Shown in pieces: positions 38,872 to 49,319 of a stretch of 64,000 nucleotides of DNA (positions are counted from its first letter, which is position 1; the number at the start of each line of letters is the position of its first letter). Origin of the DNA: Lophius americanus (Eukaryota; Chordata; Actinopteri; Lophiiformes; Lophiidae); assembly GCA_037951165.1 (NCBI GenBank), contig JBBDHG010000487.1, positions 175,001-239,000 of the forward strand. The letters run 5' to 3'. Under the pieces are notes generated by a model. It was not told where the DNA came from and ran no database searches. It worked only from the letters and a program-made list of their open reading frames with translations. The position numbers and the translations under genes were made by a program.

Positions 38872-38948
38872 TAATAATAATAATAATAATAATAATACAT
38901 TTAATTTATAATGCACTTTACATTTGGATCAAATCTCAAAGTGCCATT
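38872..38948 (+). repeat. Dispersed repeat with (AAT)n tail, forward copy
   Basis: A run of AAT units followed by ACATTTAATTTATAATGCAC and TTTACATTTGGATCAAATCT. The same segment of about 65 bp occurs in reverse complement at 42476-42540, identical at every base compared. The word AATTTATAATGCACTTTACA is familiar from a common teleost repeat; the class (LINE or SINE tail) is not certain. Confidence 0.8.
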
Positions 38949-38959
38949 TAAAGAGCACA

Positions 38960-39187
38960 GACAATCCTACAGACAATCCTACAGACAATACTACCGACAA
39001 TACTACCGACAATACTACCGACAATACTACCGACAATACTACCGACAATACTACAGACAATACTACCGACAATACTACCGACAATACTACCGACAATCCT
39101 ACAGACAATACTACAGACAATACTACAGACAATACTACCGACAATACTACCGACAATACTACCGACAATACTACCGACAATACTATT
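38960..39187. repeat. 12-bp minisatellite ACAATACTACCG, about 19 copies
   Basis: Near-perfect tandem units with ACAATACTACAG and ACAATCCTACAG variants. It begins immediately after the dispersed repeat at 38872-38948. Confidence 0.96.
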
Positions 39188-40104
39188 TTGTCTGTAGTGA
39201 TGTTGTGAATGAATCCTACAGGCGATATTCATTCACAACATCACTCATTCACCGTTGGAGGAGTCATCAGGAGTGTGACATCACATCAAAATGTTGATGT
39301 TAAAATTTATCAACCTAACTTTTAACACTTTATCTTCTCTTTAAATTTGAATCTCTTGTTTGGAGCTCAAAACTTCAGATTATCGCCGTTGATTTCAGGC
39401 GGTGTCACGTTACAATCAGCGACCCAGATCTTCCAGCAGGGAGAACATTTGGTTGGGATGGTGAAACAGGGTTTCAGAGTGTGACGTGGTGGACGGAGGA
39501 TTCTTCCCAGATACCAGTGGCGTGTCTAGAGTAATTGGCGGCCCCGGGGCCCAGACGGACTCTTCTGCAGGTACAAACACACCAGAGTGAACTTTTACTC
39601 TGACCCAGTGGAAATGAAGTGAGAGGGTCGCGTCTTTGGCCCTTAGGCAGGGACAACGGAGACTAGACCCAAACACAGCCTCCATTGTTGTCTCAATATC
39701 GACACGGCACTAATAGCTGAGGCTGGGAGTCTGAGCGAAGGAGCAGCCAGGCAAGACAAAGATTGCGTGACGGCCCGGCGTGGCGCTCGCTGTATTCTCT
39801 CTACGACCCACTTAAGCTCAACAGCAAACACCATTCTGTGTGTCTGAGCACATTACCCATGATGCATTACCCATGATGCAGGACCACTGCAGGCCAACTC
39901 CAGGAGGTCTACACAACCCCTTCAACCCCCCCCCAAAACCAGAACCAGAGCGCTTCGGTTCTACAAGCTCATTGGACATTGAAGAAAACGTGATACGCCA
40001 ATATTAACTTATAGTCCAAACTCGGACGAGGGAAATGTTTTATCTCAGCGGGTGGTTGATTAAGAAAATCATCTGTATTTGTAGAACCAACACTGATAAC
40101 TGCA

Positions 40105-41785
40105 TCACACAAACACACACATATACATACACATATACACAAACACACACATATACACTAACACACACATATACACACACATATACACACACATATATAC
40201 ACGAACACACAAATATTCACACACATATACACACACATATAAAAACACATATACACACACATATACACACATATACACAAACACATAAACACATATACAA
40301 ACACACACACATATACACACACACACACATATACACACACATATATACACACACATATAAAAACACATATACACACGCATATACACACATATACACAAAC
40401 ACATAAACACATATACAAACACACACACATATACACACACATAAACACACACATATAAACATAAATATACACACACACATATACAAACACATACACACAT
40501 ATACAAACACACACACACACATATACTCAAACACACAAATATACACACATATACACACGCATATACACACACAAACACAAATATACACACACATATAAAC
40601 ACGCACATACACACACAAACACAAATATACACACACATATACACACACACACACATACACACATATACACACACATATAAACACAGACACACATATACAA
40701 ACAGACACACACACATATACAAACACATATACACAAACGCACACATATACACACACATATACAAAAACATACACAAATATAGACACACATATACAAACAC
40801 AAACACACATATACAAACTCAATCACACGTACACACACACTTACACACACACATATACAAAAACAAACACACATATACACACACATATACAAACACAAAC
40901 ACACAAATATACAAACACAAACACACATATACAAACTCAATCACACATACACACACTTACACATATACAAAAACAAACACACATATACACACAAATATAC
41001 AAACACAAACACACATATACACACACATATACAAACTCAAACACACATACACACACACATATAAAAACTCAAACACACATACACACACACTTAGACACAC
41101 ACATATACAAACTCAAACACACATACACACACACACACACATATACAAAAACAAACACACATATACACACACATTTACAAACTCAAACACACATACACAC
41201 ACACATATACAAACTCAAACACACATACACACACACTTAAACACACACACTTATACAAACACAAACACACATATACACACACATATACAAACACAAACAC
41301 ACATATACACACATATACAAACACAAACACACATACACACACACATATACAAACTCAAACACACATACACACACACTTACACACACACATATACAAACAC
41401 AAACACACATACACACAAACATATACAAACACAAACACACATACACACACACATATACAAACACAAACACACATACACACACACATATACAAACACAAAC
41501 ACACATATACAAACTAAAACACACATACACACACACTTACACACACACATATACAAACACACATATGCACACACGTATACACACATATATACAAACACAA
41601 ACACACATATACACACACATATACAAACACAAACACACATATACACACACATATACAAACTCAAACACACATACACACACACATATACAAACTAAAACAC
41701 ACATACACACACACTTACACACACACATATACAAACACACATATGCACACACGTATACTCCCACACACACTAACATATGAATGTG
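40105..41785. repeat. (CA)n/CACATATACA array, about 1.7 kb
   Basis: The longest microsatellite block in the window. ACACACATATACA alternates with CAAACACAAACACACATAT and CTCAAACACACATACAC words, with larger repeats of roughly 60 to 110 bp between 40850 and 41750 (for example two near-identical segments around 41535-41580 and 41715-41755). Cys/Val/Tyr-rich minus frames and Thr/His-rich plus frames are artefacts. Confidence 0.97.
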
Positions 41786-42354
41786 TATGTGTGTTTATGT
41801 ATGTGAAAGTGTGCACATACATGTGAAAAAAACGTCAAATACTGTTATTTACTACTTACTATAAACTGTTAAGTCCTAAATTAAATCACTGCATATTCAG
41901 GGTCTCCTCACCTCAGCGGCCCCAGGAAGCAGAGGGGTCCGCGACGCTTCCTGAGTGCAAAACTATTCTGACTATCAACCTGAGAGGAAAAAAGACGTTT
42001 GCTCTGTAAAATAACGGTTTACCGTCTTTTCCTGTTTTATTGTTCAGGGTTCACTGGGAATCCGTCATTCCGTTCACCTAAATCCATTTCTTTAAAGTAA
42101 CATCTCGGCTGGACTCTCTCGGCTGGTTTTTCTGATCAAGCAGTGGCTTAAGATGACTTCAAAGGCAGAACTCAAGATCTTCAGATAAAGGGTGTCTCTT
42201 CTGAGCTACAGAAGGTTCCACTACATTAAACATATAATATAATAAGAAAATATATAAACCAGACATATATATTGTATTTGCATACAGTTTTCATTTAAGT
42301 AAATGTTTTTCCCACAATAATTCAATCTTTGTTAGAACTAATCTCACTGTATAA

Positions 42355-42635
42355 CAGGGACAGTGTTATAACAGTAGTGTTATAACTGTGTCATAACACT
42401 TTGTAATAACAGTGTTATAACTGTACTATAACGCTTTGTAATAACAGTGTTATAACTGTGTCATTATAGCACTTTGAGATTTGATCCAAATGTAAAGTGC
42501 ATTATAAATTAAATGTATTATTATTATTATTATTATAACACTTTGTAATAACAGTGTTATAACTGTACTATAACGCTTTGTAATAACAGTGTCATAACAT
42601 TTTATAATAACAGTGTTATAACTGTGCTATAACAG
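42355..42635. repeat. Degenerate repeat of ATAACAGTGTTATAACTGT
   Basis: Self-complementary words AACAGTGTTATAACTGTGTC and ATAACGCTTTGTAATAACAG recur every 40 to 45 bp and are interrupted by the inverted dispersed repeat at 42476-42540. The interruption, with TATAACACTTTGTAATAACA on both sides, suggests insertion into a pre-existing tandem array. Confidence 0.85.
42476..42540 (-). repeat. Dispersed repeat with (AAT)n tail, inverted copy
   Basis: Reverse complement of the element at 38872-38948, again with an ATT/AAT tail. The two copies form an inverted pair 3.5 kb apart that flanks the 12-bp minisatellite and the 1.7-kb CA array. The near identity implies recent activity or gene conversion. 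Confidence 0.8.
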
Positions 42636-44406
42636 ACATTAGAGCAGATTCTTGAAAATCAATAATGTATAAAAAAAAAAGGTTTTTAAGTACAAGGGAA
42701 GCAGAACAATGAGATGCTGTTCTGATATGAAATCACTCCCCCATGATTTGTGACTGACAGCCGTACAATTCATCTCGGCTCCTGATGTTAGAGGGCCAGA
42801 GGCTGTGAAATACGGCGGTTCTCCCCGTGAGGAGCAGAAACCCAGACGACCCGCCAGAGGAGTGGAGAGAAACGTTCTGAGCTCCCAACGGAAGCAGATT
42901 TATGTAAATATATCCTCTAAACATGGTGGTTTCCTTAGAGACGCTTGTCCTGTTCTGTTGCAGCTCCCCCTCCTCCCCCCCCTCTATACCCATGACATTA
43001 TATCAACACCTCATTCTTCCCGCTCCTGGTTCCTCCTGACAGTGGGAGTTGCATCACTTTCCCGAGGACATGGAGGAGGAGATTCCTGGAATGCTTGTTT
43101 TGCGGTTACTAGGACATATTGCATCTCTTGGGCCTTTTGTTATGATATGTACTGTTGTTATATCAGGTCAGCGGAGCCAGAATCGACACTGCAGGTCCAG
43201 TAGTAGTATTATGCAGGCATGTCCTGAGAGCCGCTGTAGACGGGCCCTTTGGGTCGGCTCACTTCGAACACGTGTAACGGGGAGATAGAAAAAAAGGTGC
43301 TTAACTGCATTTCTTCCCATTATAAAGCACAAAGAAGGTTCATGAGGAGTTCAGCATCAAAACATCCCCTCACACCTTCAGAACCACGATCCAACCACCT
43401 TCTGAGGAACAGACGGGAGCGAGCTCACTCTCACCGACAGAAGATCCTTCAGCGTTATCAGAGGAAGAAGATACGTTCAGGGTCTGAGGCTCTGCGGGAA
43501 TCTATTAACACTTCCTGCTGATAAGAGAAGACGGGCTCAGAAGCTTCAGGAAGACACAGAACGCATCAACATTTATTTCCCCCGCTCCGCTCCCCTCTCC
43601 TTAATGCAGCTCAGCGCCGCGCCCGTCCGCCCCTCGCCGAGTGAACCGCTGCAGAAGAAAATAATGACCACACAAAATCTCTGGTGCAGGTTTGCATGAG
43701 AAAGAAGCCCGTTGGGTCCGGGGTGAGCAGACATTAGCCCGGTTCCGTTCTCGCAGACTCAACACATTAAGGAGCGGGACTCTTGGAAACAAGCGCCAAT
43801 TAAGCTATTCTTAACTTCTTAAGAGAGATTAATATCACAGAACTTTTAAACGGCGTCGTGTTGCTGTGAGCGCGTGTGAATCCGTGTGACCCGGCAGTAA
43901 TTAGTATCGGCTGGATCCACTCGCTGCTGGTGTTTCAGGAAACAGAACAACGTGTTCTCAGCTCCCTCTAGTGGCCCATGTCTCAAACTGTAATCATGTT
44001 CACCGAGCCGTCAGCCAGTGTCACAGACCCAAAGGTGTCATCACATCTCAGAACCAGCCAAACAGCCAAAAACGCGCTAAACAAATAAGAACCCCTGTCC
44101 GGATTCCTTCCTCTGCGGCGCATCAGCCGCCACGCAGCAGCTTTGGACCTCCCAGTGTTCAGGAGGAGAACCTATGGCGCTGACTGGTAGAAGCGGCGCC
44201 TCATCACCTCGGATCGAGAACGCAGACAGGAAACAGGAAGGTGATGAGTATGGTCCCGTAATGGAGGCCAACTCCCACCTCTACACCTTCAAACAGCTCG
44301 TCTTCCTCGGACACGTTGGATTATCCCATTAACACCAGCTCATATTTTAGAAGGTCGGACAAAGTTGAGCAGACAGAGAGTTAGTAACCAGGAAGTGGTT
44401 TCCTAC

Positions 44407-44526
44407 CGTCGTTGCAAAGCGGGCCTCCGAATGTGGTCATGCTGCAGTCACAGCTGAAGCCCTCCCACTGCTGAAGACACACCCCCTGGTTGGCACACGA
44501 GTCCTCCTGGCAGGTGGTGCTGGGTC
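44407..44526 (-). CDS. nrxn1: Neurexin-1 exon: third EGF-like domain (EGF-C)
   Basis: This 120-bp exon (phase 1 in, phase 1 out) encodes the EGF module between LNS5 and LNS6 of alpha-neurexin. Its residues run PSTTCQEDSCANQGVCLQQW, then EGFSCDCSMTTFGGPLCND. It carries the six cysteines expected of an EGF domain in the order C-C-C-C-C-C (TC, SC, VC, SC, DC, LC). QEDSCANQGVC and FSCDCSM match neurexin-1 rather than the TCDCTMTSYGGPVC form of neurexin-2 and -3. The acceptor CCTTCTTCAG and donor GACG|GTAGGA are intact. It joins the LNS6 exon at 6470 across the large intron, giving a GCT (Ala) junction codon. Confidence 0.96.
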
Positions 44527-45952
44527 CTGAAGAAGGAGACAGACAGCGGGGTGGTGAGCGGACGTCTACTCAGAGCTGATTGACATTTGAACGCGTACTG
44601 CCCTCCCAGGCGTGATGGTCATGTGATGGTTGGTCATTACGGTGACAGTGTCGAGGTGTGTGTAGATTCTGTTGTGTGTTTAATATGTTTCACATCTGCA
44701 GACAAACATCACAGTTCCACATTTTCTCTTTTCATCCTCACCTCAGAGTCGCTATGGTAACGGCTTAATAGTCTGGAATATAAAGCACTAAAGATGGAAA
44801 TATATAAAGAGTCAAATACTCCATAGTTTTGTTTTTAGCACAATAAAATAAGATTCCTTTGTAATTATGCTTCTGAACACGTATCAGTTTATATAAAATC
44901 TACTCATTACTATTCCCCTGCTTGTTGAAAGAAACTGTGTTTATTCACTGTTTCACAAACGTTCTGTTATCTATACTTTACATCCAGGCCCTAGAAGAGA
45001 GAAGAGAGCTCCTTTTTCTTTACTTTACATTCATGTGGAGCTTTAGACAGTTTATATTTTTTATACTGTAGTTTATCATTATAGGACGCCCCTTTGTACG
45101 GTTTTATAAATGAAGGTAGTGTCACACATCAGAAACTAGGATCACTTTGATACAAAATCATCCTTATTTCAGAAGAGTTGACATTTATGCTATATTTTCA
45201 TATTCAGAAGTATGATAGAGTAAATTAAATATAAGATAGTTACAACTTCTGTCACTTTCAGACATTTTTGATGGTATTTAATGTTTTTTGAAAAGCTTTA
45301 TGATTTTGATCGCTGGTCATTAGTGAAACATTATTTATACAGCAACACATATTTAATAATTAAATACTTAAATGCTGATACCTGCTGCTTGATGTAGTTC
45401 CTATATTTTATTATTATGATCATCATCATCATAATTAATGAATTATAATCATTATTATTATTATTATATTATCATCATCATTATTATTATTATTATTAAT
45501 ATTATAATTAATACTTCTGTGTTAATGACAGCGTGCCGCTGTCATTCAAAGGAAAATGAAACATTTAAATGTGGTTGTCAATGTTTAAAAGTAATGAAAA
45601 CTTTGCCGGTCTTTGACTTAAAAGCAACATTTTCCCCAGTGAATCCATGCAAAATGTCTACAGAAAGTATAAAACTCATAAAATAAGGAATAATAAATAA
45701 TAATAATAATAATAATAATAATAATCAGAGCGTACGGGTGTGAGAAGAAACCCAGAGGTGAGTCCATAGAAGGTGAAACAAGACGGTACTGGTACTCTTA
45801 GGGGGCTGAAGCCCATTTCATGACAGGTGGCTGAATCAAACTCGGCAGGCTTCTCACTCGGGGGGATGAGGAGAGTGAGGAGAGTGAAGAGAGTGAGGAG
45901 AGTGTAGAGGAAGAGGTTGGAGGGGGGGGGGGGACACAGACAAAGTCTCTAC
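44527..45952 (-). other. nrxn1: nrxn1 intron between SS6 and EGF-C exons
   Basis: A 1.4-kb AT-rich intron holding (ATT)n/(ATC)n tracts at 45420-45500 and an (ATA)n run at 45690-45725. A poly-G run and GAGGAGAGT repeats occupy 45865-45935. Nothing coding was recognised. Confidence 0.85.
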
Positions 45953-45979
45953 CTTGTAAGTCAGCTTTCATCAATGAGA
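45953..45979 (-). CDS. nrxn1: Neurexin-1 cassette micro-exon at splice site 6 (SS6)
   Basis: This 27-nt exon encodes VSLMKADLQ (first base supplied by the upstream exon, last base completing a Gly with the EGF exon). It sits between the LNS5 end exon and the EGF-C exon, where vertebrate neurexins carry alternative splice site 6, and it matches the mammalian SS6 peptide (VALMKADLQ form). Acceptor GACAAAAG and donor CAAG|GTAGAG flank it; both phases are 1, so skipping keeps frame. The acceptor's pyrimidine tract is weak (TTTCTCGTGACTTTGCTGAC), which fits optional use. The exon is too short for ordinary gene finders. Confidence 0.9.
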
Positions 45980-46039
45980 CTTTTGTCAGCAAAGTCACGA
46001 GAAAGGAAAAGGACAAGTTGACCAGCTGTTAGTGAAGAC

Positions 46040-46215
46040 ACCTCCACAGAGAGACAGACAGGGAGAGAGAGACAGACAGAGGGGAGGAGAGACATAATAT
46101 AAAGAGAGACAGACAGGCAGACAGAGAGATAGAGAGACAGACAGACAGAGAGCTAGAGAGAGACAGACAGACAGATAGACAGACAGCCAGAGACAGACAG
46201 ACAGAGAGAGAGGGG
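46040..46215. repeat. GACA/GAGA purine tract
   Basis: GACAGACAGAGAGAGACAGA-type tetranucleotide and dinucleotide repeats about 175 bp long. Confidence 0.9.
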
Positions 46216-46715
46216 GAGGTGGGGATGAGGAGGAGTCCTGTCCACAGAGACTCAGAGAGGAAGAGTTGTACTGTGAGTTAAGCCAAAGTCAAATGACAAT
46301 ATCCTGAATATTTACATACGTACTAAGTATTACAGTGAGACAGGATGTACGTGTGTCATCAATGAGTATAATCTAAAGTACTCTAGTATTCTGTCTCTTC
46401 CTGTCGTCACAGAAGAATATTTTCATCGAGGCCAGCGGCGATACTTGGCGCCGCTAATCGGCCGCGTTCAGGCCGGAGCATTAGATCACATCCACAATGC
46501 TGGTCACACCAGATCATACGTTGTGTCGGAGGAAGAAGAGAAAGCGTGAATTATGAAATTAAACTGTGAGTGAAGTTGAAAAATAAATCACATATTGTGT
46601 GTGAATGTGGCGCAAACATCAGAAAGATGTCCTAATGAGGTTCATGCATGAGAAAGACTTCATACATTATTCATGAGGACTGCTTCTGGCAAAGCCTGGG
46701 ATCCAGAGGCACCAC

Positions 46716-46717
46716 AT

Positions 46718-46748
<31 letters not shown>

Positions 46749-46873
46749 CATACACACACAAACATACACACACACACACATTCATACACATACATACACA
46801 CACACAAACACACATTCATACACACACACACACACACACACAAACACATACATACACACACACACACAAACAT

Positions 46874-46904
<31 letters not shown>

Positions 46905-47001
46905 TACATACACACACATACACAAACATACACACACACACACACACATTCATACACATACATACACACACACAAACACACATATACACACATTCATACA
47001 T

Positions 47002-47032
<31 letters not shown>

Positions 47033-47211
47033 CACATACATGCACACAGACAGACAGACAGACAGACACAGACACACACACACACAAACACACACACACA
47101 TACATACCCACACATACACAAACATACACATACACACACATTCATACACATACATACACACACACACACATTCACATACATGCACACAGACAGACAGACA
47201 GACAGACACAG

Positions 47212-47243
<32 letters not shown>

Positions 47244-47333
47244 TCATACACATACATACACACACACAAACACACGTGTACACACATTCATACATATACA
47301 TACACACACACACACACATTCACATACATGCAC

Positions 47334-47364
<31 letters not shown>

Positions 47365-47432
47365 CAGACACACACACACACAGAGGCATCACTGTTGTCT
47401 CACACACACACATACACACACATACAAAGTGT
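46716..47432. repeat. (CA)n array with repeated (GACA)n blocks
   Basis: ACACACACACAAACATACAC-type sequence containing three near-identical segments with CATGCACACAGACAGACAGA at about 47038, 47178 and 47328, a higher-order period of about 140 to 150 bp. His/Thr open frames of up to 271 codons are artefacts. Confidence 0.95.
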
Positions 47433-47583
47433 GTGTGTGTATGTGTGAGGTTCATTACGGACCACAGGTTGGGGGTGTGGGTTCTTAGGTGACTCCTAAT
47501 CCGATATATGTGCGCTGTCTGCTGGGGGGGGGGTCCTGTTTAGAATCAACACATGGCTCTCTGACTGTGCCGGGACCACTCAC

Positions 47584-47757
47584 CTTCACAGCCCCTCTCT
47601 ATCTGCCCCACACAGTCCAGAGCGTCGGACATCAGGTCTGGGAGCCGCCCGTTCAGGTCCATTGACGCCAGACAACCTTGAAAGCCCTCCTTGGCGTGAA
47701 CCAGTTTGGGCAGCTCCTTGAACATGTCTCTGGCGACCCCACCGACGAAGAGGTTCC
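47584..47757 (-). CDS. nrxn1: Neurexin-1 exon: end of LNS5 domain
   Basis: This 174-bp exon (phase 1 in and out) encodes the last strands of LNS5: NLFVGGVARDMFKELPKLV, then HAKEGFQGCLASMDLNGRLP, then DLMSDALDCVGQIERGCE. The paired cysteines of the LNS C-terminal disulfide (GCLAS and RGCE) are present. HAKEGFQGCLAS is the neurexin-1 form (neurexin-2 and -3 read ASRDGFQGCLAS). The extra Cys in ALDC matches human NRXN1 (ALFC). The acceptor TTTGTGTACAG and donor GAAG|GTGAGT are strong. Downstream it joins either the SS6 micro-exon or EGF-C directly, both in phase. Confidence 0.97.
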
Positions 47758-49128
47758 CTGTACACAAACAACACACGTGACAATGCTGCCCCCCGGTGGA
47801 GAGACGACGCACCATCAGCCTGAGGCTGCAGGAGATGAAGAAACAGCTGAAGGGAAGGTCAGAATCACAGAACAGCTGACCCTCTGCATGTGAGGAGACA
47901 TCATCATCATCATCATCATCATGAACTGGGGGGAGAACAATGACGCACAAATAACTTAAATAACTTTAATATCCGGAACCAGGCACTCAAGTGAGTTTGA
48001 AGAGTGAAGCATCTTAAATAAATGGGCCGCAATAAAAAAACGCGAAGACAGAAACCGAGTACGATTGAGGAAGAGTAATTATCTGTAGTACATGTCGTAG
48101 TATATCTTTTAGTATATACATACATATGTAGTATATAGTTACTACAACATATAGTATATGTGATATACTTGCGTGGGAGAAAGTATTCTGATCCTTTACT
48201 TGAAGTTCTTTACAAATATCACACAGCTGAAGGAAAAAGCCAAATTTAAGTAACGTTAAGTAATCTGATTACTTGATGCTGGTGTGTATTGGTAATGTGA
48301 TTACTTGATGTTGGTGTGTATTGGTAATGTGATTACTTGATGCTGGTGTGTAGAAGTAATCTGATTACTTGATGCTGGTGTGTAATGGTAATCTGATTAC
48401 TTGATGCTGGTGTGTAAAGGTAATCTGATTACTTGATACTGGTGTATAGAGGAAATCTGATTACTTGATGCTGGGGTGTAATGGTGATGTGATTACTTGA
48501 TGCTGGTGTGTAGAGGTAATCTGATTACTTGATGCTGATGTGTAATGGTAATCTGATTACTTGATGCTGGTGTGTAGAGGTAATCTGATTACTTGATACT
48601 GGTGTATAGAGGTGATCTGATTACTTGATACTGGTGTATAGAGGTGATCTGATTACTTGATGCTGGTGTGTAGAGGTAATCTGATTACTTGATGCTGGTG
48701 GTATTCGACTTTGTAACGTTTACAGATATTCCAGCATGATTTGATCCGATAGTCTAATGAGTTCTGGGAGCGGAGACATTTGTTCTGTGAAGCAGAACCA
48801 GAGCACTGAGGTACGTTACAAGTACCTCAAACATGTACTTTAATACAGTACTTGAGTAAATGTGCTGAGTCACTGCGGCCCCCTGATAGCGACGTGTGAC
48901 GATGAAGATGAAGATGAGATTATTACGATTATTATTTTTTATCCACCATCTCGCTCTCAAAGACAGACGCCGGCTGGGTTCCTGCTGAACGGTACCTCAG
49001 CGCTGAAGAGTGGGGTTCCGGTTCTGTAAGCTGCCTCCATCCAACTATGGTTCAAAGCTCCTGCAGCCTTTCATCTCAAGGCCACAACTATAACAACAAC
49101 AACAACAACAACACAGACATCCCCGCAC
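47758..49128 (-). other. nrxn1: nrxn1 intron within LNS5 (middle to end)
   Basis: A 1.4-kb intron with a (TCA)n run at 47900-47922, a 32-bp minisatellite at 48256-48702 and an (AAC)n run at 49090-49112 just inside the donor of the upstream exon. Nothing coding was recognised. Confidence 0.85.
48256..48702. repeat. 32-bp minisatellite, about 14 copies
   Basis: Units of the form TAATCTGATTACTTGATGCT followed by GGTGTGTAGAGG repeat with single-base variants (GATACTGGTGTATAGAGG). The core TAATCTGATTA is nearly palindromic and contains TAAT/ATTA, the homeodomain core word. Confidence 0.95.
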
Positions 49129-49319
49129 CCTTCAGGTCCAGGTTCTTGGCGCCGGTGGTCGTCTGCGTGGTGACCTTGGTGTCGATCTTCACCGTGTGGA
49201 GGTTGTTGGTGTCCCTGGAGATGATGACGTTGTGCCAGTGGTTGTCGTTCAGCGGCTTGTTGGAGTTGCCTTTGATCAGGTGGGCTCCGTTTCCCAGGTC
49301 CGACACGTAGTGGAGATAC
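49129..49319 (-). CDS. nrxn1: Neurexin-1 exon: middle of LNS5 domain
   Basis: This 191-bp exon enters in phase 2 (G completes a Gly) and leaves in phase 1. It encodes YLHYVSDLGNGAHLIKGNSN, then KPLNDNHWHNVIISRDTNNL, then HTVKIDTKVTT and KNLDLK. The LNS signature DN-WH-V-I-RD is clear, and the segment parallels human NRXN1 LNS5 (KPLNDNQWHNVMISRDTSNLHTVKID). The acceptor CTGCCTCCAG is normal. The donor AAGG|GTGCGG is a less common but valid GT site. The exon is intact. Confidence 0.96.

Larger units (their letters stand above)
45980..47583 (-). other. nrxn1: nrxn1 intron between LNS5 end and SS6 exons
   Basis: A 1.6-kb intron. It holds a GAGA/GACA purine tract at 46040-46215, roughly 400 bp of unremarkable sequence at 46260-46700, and a CA/GACA array at 46716-47430. 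A poly-G run (47525-47532) lies about 50 bp from the donor of the LNS5 exon. Confidence 0.85.

Noticed and set aside
40105..40806. Cys/Val/Tyr-rich minus-strand frame of 233 codons and similar ones in other GT/CA arrays
   Set aside because: Pure low-complexity dinucleotide translation; not a cysteine-rich protein.
46673..47488. His/Thr-rich frame of 271 codons
   Set aside because: Translation of CACACA and GACAGACA arrays within an nrxn1 intron.
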